10,608 nucleotides of DNA from an uncultured Flavobacteriales bacterium (lineage in GTDB: Bacteria > Bacteroidota > Bacteroidia > Palsa-965), in assembly GCA_937974275.1 (NCBI GenBank), contig CALJIF010000082.1, forward strand, positions 1 through 10,608, given 5' to 3'. Positions 7,022 through 10,608 of the stretch are shown one piece after another. The position numbers and the translations under genes are program-made. Position 1 is the first letter of the stretch; every line of letters starts with the position of its first letter. The notes below the pieces were generated by a model. The model had not been told where the DNA came from, searched no databases, and saw only the letters and a list, made by a program, of their open reading frames with translations.

Positions 7022-8254
7022 ATGACAGAAAATTTCATAACAAGCATATTCGTTGAAAATTCAAGGTATATAAAGGACTTTGAAATTCCTCTATCCATTG
7101 AGCATCGCCAACATCTCATTTTGACAGGTAAAAATGGTAGCGGCAAAACAAGCTTGCTACTTGAGTTGAATAAGTTTTTGGCGAAAATAGATGATGGAAG
7201 TTTTCAGCATTGGCAAAATCAATTAAATGCAAAAAAACAACATGAAACACAATTAAAGAATCCAAATCTCACCCTTGAGCAGAAATTAAATACAGAAAGA
7301 CAGCTTAAAAGTCTAGAAAATTGGTTTTCAAATTTTGGTGGTACGAAAATTAAATTTTCAAGTACAGAAAATGCAATTTTTGAAAAATGTCAGAAAGGAG
7401 AATTTCTTCTTGCTTATTTTGATGCGAAAAGACATACTAATCTGAATATACCCCAAGGAATTAATAAAATTAATTTGCAAAAGAAATATCGGTTAAATGA
7501 CAAAGCAAGCATTAATTTTATTCAATACATTGTAAATCTTAAGGCTGACAGGTCTTTTGCAAGAGATGATAACGAAAAAGAAGTTGTAGAAAAAATTGAC
7601 AAGTGGTTTGAGAGGTTAGAGAACCGACTAAGACAAATTTTTGATGTTGACGACTTAGAGTTACGTTTTGATAGAAAGTCCTATAATTTTGACATTATCG
7701 TAGACGGTGGTTTACCCTTTAGTTTCAATACATTGTCGGACGGATATTCTGCAATTATTAGTATTGTGACAGAATTACTTTTAAGAATGGAGGCTCATGA
7801 TGTAAAATCATATGACTTAGAAGGTATTGTCATTATTGACGAAATTGAAACTCACTTACATGTTGACTTACAAAAGAAAATTTTACCATTTCTAACTGAC
7901 TTTTTTCCCAAAATACAATTTATCGTAACTACACATTCACCTTTTGTACTTTCTTCTCTGTCAAATACAACGATTTGTGATTTAGAAACGAAAGTTGTAA
8001 CAAAGGATTTGTCTGCTTATTCATATGATGCGCTAATTGAAAGTTATTTCAAATCAGACAAATATTCTGACGAGTTAAAAAAGAAAATAGAAGATTTTGA
8101 AGTGTTAATTGCTAAGCCAGATAAAACAACTGAGGAAAATTTTAAATTGAAGGAACTGCGTAATTATTTTGCACATAGCCCCAAATATCTTTCAAATGAA
8201 TTATTAGCAAAACTTCAACAAATAGAATTAGATGAATTAAACAAAAAACAATAA
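7022..8254 (+). CDS. ptuA: Septu anti-phage system ATPase PtuA
   Basis: This is a 410-residue SMC/ABC-like (OLD-related) ATPase. The Walker A is GKNGSGKT (residues 36-43). A charged helical, coiled-coil-like insert lies at about 55-105. The signature-like LSDGY is at 238-242, Walker B IVIIDEIETHLH at 269-280, and the switch histidine is in TTHSP (303-307). The C-terminal 70 residues are charged helix. All ATPase motifs are intact and no nuclease domain is fused. The gene ends ten bases before an HNH gene, and this ATPase-HNH order is that of Septu (PtuA-PtuB). By family knowledge PtuA forms an ATP-controlled complex that holds and regulates the PtuB nuclease, which cuts nucleic acid on infection. 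No reverse transcriptase is next to it, so this is a stand-alone Septu rather than a retron. AT-rich composition suits a mobile defence gene. Confidence 0.85.
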   Translation: MTENFITSIFVENSRYIKDFEIPLSIEHRQHLILTGKNGSGKTSLLLELNKFLAKIDDGSFQHWQNQLNAKKQHETQLKNPNLTLEQKLNTERQLKSLENWFSNFGGTKIKFSSTENAIFEKCQKGEFLLAYFDAKRHTNLNIPQGINKINLQKKYRLNDKASINFIQYIVNLKADRSFARDDNEKEVVEKIDKWFERLENRLRQIFDVDDLELRFDRKSYNFDIIVDGGLPFSFNTLSDGYSAIISIVTELLLRMEAHDVKSYDLEGIVIIDEIETHLHVDLQKKILPFLTDFFPKIQFIVTTHSPFVLSSLSNTTICDLETKVVTKDLSAYSYDALIESYFKSDKYSDELKKKIEDFEVLIAKPDKTTEENFKLKELRNYFAHSPKYLSNELLAKLQQIELDELNKKQ

Positions 8255-8264
8255 GCAATCGAAT

Positions 8265-8930
8265 ATGGTGTATTTTGAAAAATCACAACCAGCACCTGAT
8301 TGCTTAGCTGTAGAAAAAGCAAAAGCAAACGGAGATTATAAATGTGCTGACGTTTTAGATAGAATAAAAACAGATTTTAAAAACAAATGTTATATATGCG
8401 AGTACAAAGAACCGACATCTATTAACGTTGAACATTTTAGACCACATAAAGGAAATAAAGATTTAAAATTTGATTGGGACAACTTATTTTGGTCTTGCTC
8501 ACATTGCAACAATATCAAATTGGACAACTATATTAATATTTTAAATTGTACAGATATAGCCCAAAATATAGAACAAAAGCTCCGTTTTCATATCAATCCA
8601 TTTCCTTGTGAAAAGGTAGTTATTGAAGCGAAAGAAGATACTCAACCTGTACTTGAAACACAAGCATTATTAGATGCTGTTTACAATGGTACTACCAAAT
8701 TAAAAACAATAGAATCGGCAAACTTAAGAAACCAATTATTAGAAGAGGTAAATGATTTTAGACATTGGTTATTTGAATACTATAAATCAGAAACAGATGA
8801 CATGAAAGAATATTCACGTTTGAAAATCGTTGAACATTTAAGTCGAAGCTCTAATTTCACAGCATTCAAAAGATGGATAATATTAGACAACGAGATAAGA
8901 AAAAATGACTTTGAACAATACTTTGACTAA
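8265..8930 (+). CDS. ptuB: Septu anti-phage system HNH endonuclease PtuB
   Basis: This is a 221-residue HNH nuclease. Zinc-binding pairs CYIC (residues 42-45) and CSHC (78-81) frame the catalytic region: VEHFRPHKG (55-63) supplies the metal-binding and general-base histidines, and WDNLFWSCSHCNNIKLDN (71-88) gives the Asn and final part of the ββα-metal fold. The remainder (about 100-221) is helical, with FRHWLFEYY and FKRWIILDNEIRK, and probably contacts PtuA. The size matches PtuB proteins. It starts ten bases after ptuA, so the two are one operon. The expected role is to cut DNA, or tRNA as reported for the retron-Eco78 relatives, when released by the ATPase. Which substrate applies here cannot be read from sequence. 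The stop is ten bases before the attC-like element B. Confidence 0.85.
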   Translation: MVYFEKSQPAPDCLAVEKAKANGDYKCADVLDRIKTDFKNKCYICEYKEPTSINVEHFRPHKGNKDLKFDWDNLFWSCSHCNNIKLDNYINILNCTDIAQNIEQKLRFHINPFPCEKVVIEAKEDTQPVLETQALLDAVYNGTTKLKTIESANLRNQLLEEVNDFRHWLFEYYKSETDDMKEYSRLKIVEHLSRSSNFTAFKRWIILDNEIRKNDFEQYFD

Positions 8931-8939
8931 AAAGCCAGC

Positions 8940-9085
8940 ACCTAACAGGCGTATGGCTCAATGGCGGTTGACGTGGTTAATTGAACATTCTACTTCGCAT
9001 CAACATTTGTGGTGTATTGACAGTCTCGAAGCATCGGGATGTGCTCCGAAATCCCGCACGAACGCAAAGCCGCAGAACGTTATGT
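8940..9085 (+). repeat. attC-like element B between the Septu pair and the RNase H gene
   Basis: This element begins ACCTAAC (8940-8946), an exact RYYYAAC match, and ends GTTATGT (9079-9085), one base off GTTRRRY. Its left end CTAACAGG...ATGGCGG aligns with element A's CTAACACGG...TGGGCGG. Its right end AACGCAAAGCC...ACGTTA aligns base for base with AACGCAAAGCC...CCGTTA of A. Internal pairing is poorer than in A. Its centre holds TCTCGAAGCATCGGGA (9024-9039), a near copy of the palindrome at 5362. Spurious open frames cross it in two frames. Confidence 0.55.
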
Positions 9086-9127
9086 ATCAGGCAACAAACG
9101 ACTGTAATTACAACAAACGAACAGACA

Positions 9128-10093
9128 ATGACAGATGAAATAAAAATTTTTGTTTTCGGCTCGTGCCATTTTTCTGAACGACTTGACAGAGATGAAGCTG
9201 TTGGAAATGGCGGTTATGGAATTGCGATAACTGTAAATGGAGTAAAAATTGATGAAATATCAGGAGGTTTTTCTCATACGACAAATGCACGAATGGACAT
9301 CTTCGGAATTACAGAAGGACTGAAAAAAATTAAAGACAGAACACCTAGTGATGTTGTTGTTTTCTTGTCAAATGGATATGTGATTGACACTTTGACTAAA
9401 GGGTGGTTAGAAAATTGGAAAAAGAAAGGCTTTAAAAAAAAGAAACACGTTGACCTCTGGATTTTGTTAGATAAAGTACTTACCGAAACCGCACATTCTA
9501 TTTCATTTAAACATTCAAAGGAAGTTAAATTCACAAAAGAGTTCCAGCTTGCAGAACAGTTAGGAAAAAGAATGTCAGGCAAAAAAAATCTTCCAAACGA
9601 TTTAAACCCAGAAAAAAATAACGAAACAGCCCTTTTTGCTATAGAAGACCAAATACAAAAAGTAACAGCAGAAATTATTGACGACAAACCAATTCTTGAA
9701 AGTATAGCTGTTGACGCATCTACTATTCAAAATCCTGGACCTACGGAATATCGTGGAGTAGATACAAAAACAAGAAAGGTTATCTTCTCAATGAAGTTGG
9801 AAGAAGCAACAAACAATATTGGTGAGTTTTTGGCAATTGTTCACGCACTTGCACACTACAAGAAAAAAGGAGAAGAACTCAAAATTATATACAGCGACAG
9901 CGCAAATGCAATCTCTTGGGTAAAACAGAAAAAATGTAAAACCAAATACGAACGGACAAACAAAAACGAAAAAGTGTTTGATTTAATTCTAAGAGCGGTA
10001 GCTTGGCTTGAAACAAACGAGTACGACACTAAAATATTAAAATGGAATACAGGAGCTTGGGGCGAAATTCCTGCCGATTATGGCAGAAAATAA
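9128..10093 (+). CDS. Tandem RNase H protein: degenerate N-terminal and intact C-terminal RNase H domain
   Basis: The start is set at ATG 9128 (321 residues). The frame stays open back to an ATG at 8981, but those 49 codons lie in element B and have no family resemblance. Residues 4-150 form an RNase HI-like fold: GGYG (28-31), TTNARMDIFGITEGL (51-65), a basic handle GWLENWKKKGFKKKKHVDLW (92-111) and a final helix. Its catalytic acids are gone: FGSC for the usual DGSC, Asp57 for Glu, LSNGYV for TDSQYV. Residues 190-321 form a second RNase H with all four acids: D196 (AVDAS...NPGP), E233 (NNIGE), D257 (YSDSAN) and D317 (IPADYGRK). The second domain should cut RNA in RNA:DNA hybrids, while the first may only bind. 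A UvrD-family helicase follows 33 bases later, so a joint role on hybrids is likely. AT-rich; probably transferred. Confidence 0.85.
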   Translation: MTDEIKIFVFGSCHFSERLDRDEAVGNGGYGIAITVNGVKIDEISGGFSHTTNARMDIFGITEGLKKIKDRTPSDVVVFLSNGYVIDTLTKGWLENWKKKGFKKKKHVDLWILLDKVLTETAHSISFKHSKEVKFTKEFQLAEQLGKRMSGKKNLPNDLNPEKNNETALFAIEDQIQKVTAEIIDDKPILESIAVDASTIQNPGPTEYRGVDTKTRKVIFSMKLEEATNNIGEFLAIVHALAHYKKKGEELKIIYSDSANAISWVKQKKCKTKYERTNKNEKVFDLILRAVAWLETNEYDTKILKWNTGAWGEIPADYGRK

Positions 10094-10126
10094 TTTGGAT
10101 ATTTGTCTTATAATATTGATTGAATT

Positions 10127-10608
10127 TTGGAAGCAAACACAAAGATAGATTTAAGTGCATTAAACGACCAACAAAAGGAGGCTGTTACTAGCGAAAACAA
10201 AAGGCTTTTGGTTCTTGCTGGAGCAGGTTCTGGAAAGACAAAAACACTTTTACAAAAACTAATTTATCTCATAGAAGAAAAAGGCGTTAGTCCTTCGAGC
10301 ATTTTAGCAATCACATTCACAAAAAATGCGACAAATGAAATGATTGACCGTTTAATCATTTCAGCCGATAATACTGGAGATTATGAAAAGTTATTGTTTG
10401 ACAAAAGAATAAGTAAAGTAGAGAAAGACAGAGAAAGATATCTCCAACAGAAAAAATATAAATGGATTGACGGATTAACAGTAAAGACATTCCATTCATT
10501 TTGTTACAGCATTTTAAGAAACTACGGAGTTAACGAGTTTGATAACAAATTCAGAATAATTGGAGACGAGAAAAAAGATGAAGAAGGTGAACTTTCAAAA
10601 CACGTTGC
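10127..10608 (+). CDS. UvrD/Rep-family (superfamily 1) DNA helicase, N-terminal part (cut by window end)
   Basis: The frame runs off the right edge, so only about 160 residues are seen. No ATG is available: the in-frame stop is at 10121 and only ATT (10124) or TTG (10127) precede the conserved part, so TTG is chosen. The Q-motif LNDQQKEAV (residues 12-20), Walker A LVLAGAGSGKT (28-38), motif Ia ILAITFTKNATNEM and motif Ic TVKTFHSF are all in family order. This identifies a superfamily 1A ATP-driven 3'-5' DNA helicase. Whether it carries a C-terminal nuclease or another fused domain, as many defence helicases do, lies outside the window. It starts 33 bases after the tandem RNase H gene with no terminator or attC-like element between them, so the two probably form an operon. 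Confidence 0.85.
   Translation, partial: MEANTKIDLSALNDQQKEAVTSENKRLLVLAGAGSGKTKTLLQKLIYLIEEKGVSPSSILAITFTKNATNEMIDRLIISADNTGDYEKLLFDKRISKVEKDRERYLQQKKYKWIDGLTVKTFHSFCYSILRNYGVNEFDNKFRIIGDEKKDEEGELSKHV

Noticed and set aside
8981..9127. N-terminal extension of the RNase H protein from an earlier ATG
   Set aside because: Those codons lie mostly in element B; the RNase H fold begins right after the ATG at 9128.
8905..9138. 77-codon open frame spanning the end of ptuB and element B
   Set aside because: It overlaps ptuB out of frame and runs through the palindrome-like element; its sequence looks non-coding.

Overview
The window comes from a member of the Bacteroidota. Two proteins end in type IX secretion (T9SS) C-terminal sorting domains of the 'YPNP / ...GIYFV' kind, starts lack Shine-Dalgarno sequences, and an exact TAnnTTTG promoter element precedes recJ. 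The class or genus cannot be fixed from this sequence.

Positions 1-2956 are ordinary chromosomal material: the 3' end of a large repeat-built secreted protein with a clear terminator, then a full-length RecJ single-strand exonuclease. Positions 2957-4125 are more AT-rich. They hold a 500-base gene-free stretch containing a displaced second copy of the last 50 bases of recJ, then a GNAT-like protein that overlaps a 47-residue basic protein, an arrangement like a toxin-antitoxin pair. At 4305-5486 is a secreted beta-propeller-like protein with a signal peptide and T9SS tail, in the composition of the core genes.

From about 5600 to the end the sequence is clearly AT-rich and all genes are on the + strand, as in an accessory or defence island. 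It reads as blocks: (1) two unrecognised genes (5707-6863); (2) a Septu-type anti-phage pair, PtuA ATPase and PtuB HNH nuclease (7022-8930); (3) a double RNase H protein followed by a UvrD/Rep-family helicase that runs off the window (9128-10608). Blocks 1/2 and 2/3 are separated by two related 130-146-base imperfect palindromes that begin CTAACA and end CGTTA. They have the position, size and outer motifs of integron attC sites, so the region may be a cassette array without its integrase in view.

The most novel material is the possible cassette array, the unknown two-gene block next to Septu, and the RNase H protein, whose first domain has lost the catalytic acids but kept the basic substrate-binding region while its second domain is intact. 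No rRNA, tRNA, CRISPR array, transposase, integrase or reverse transcriptase is visible.
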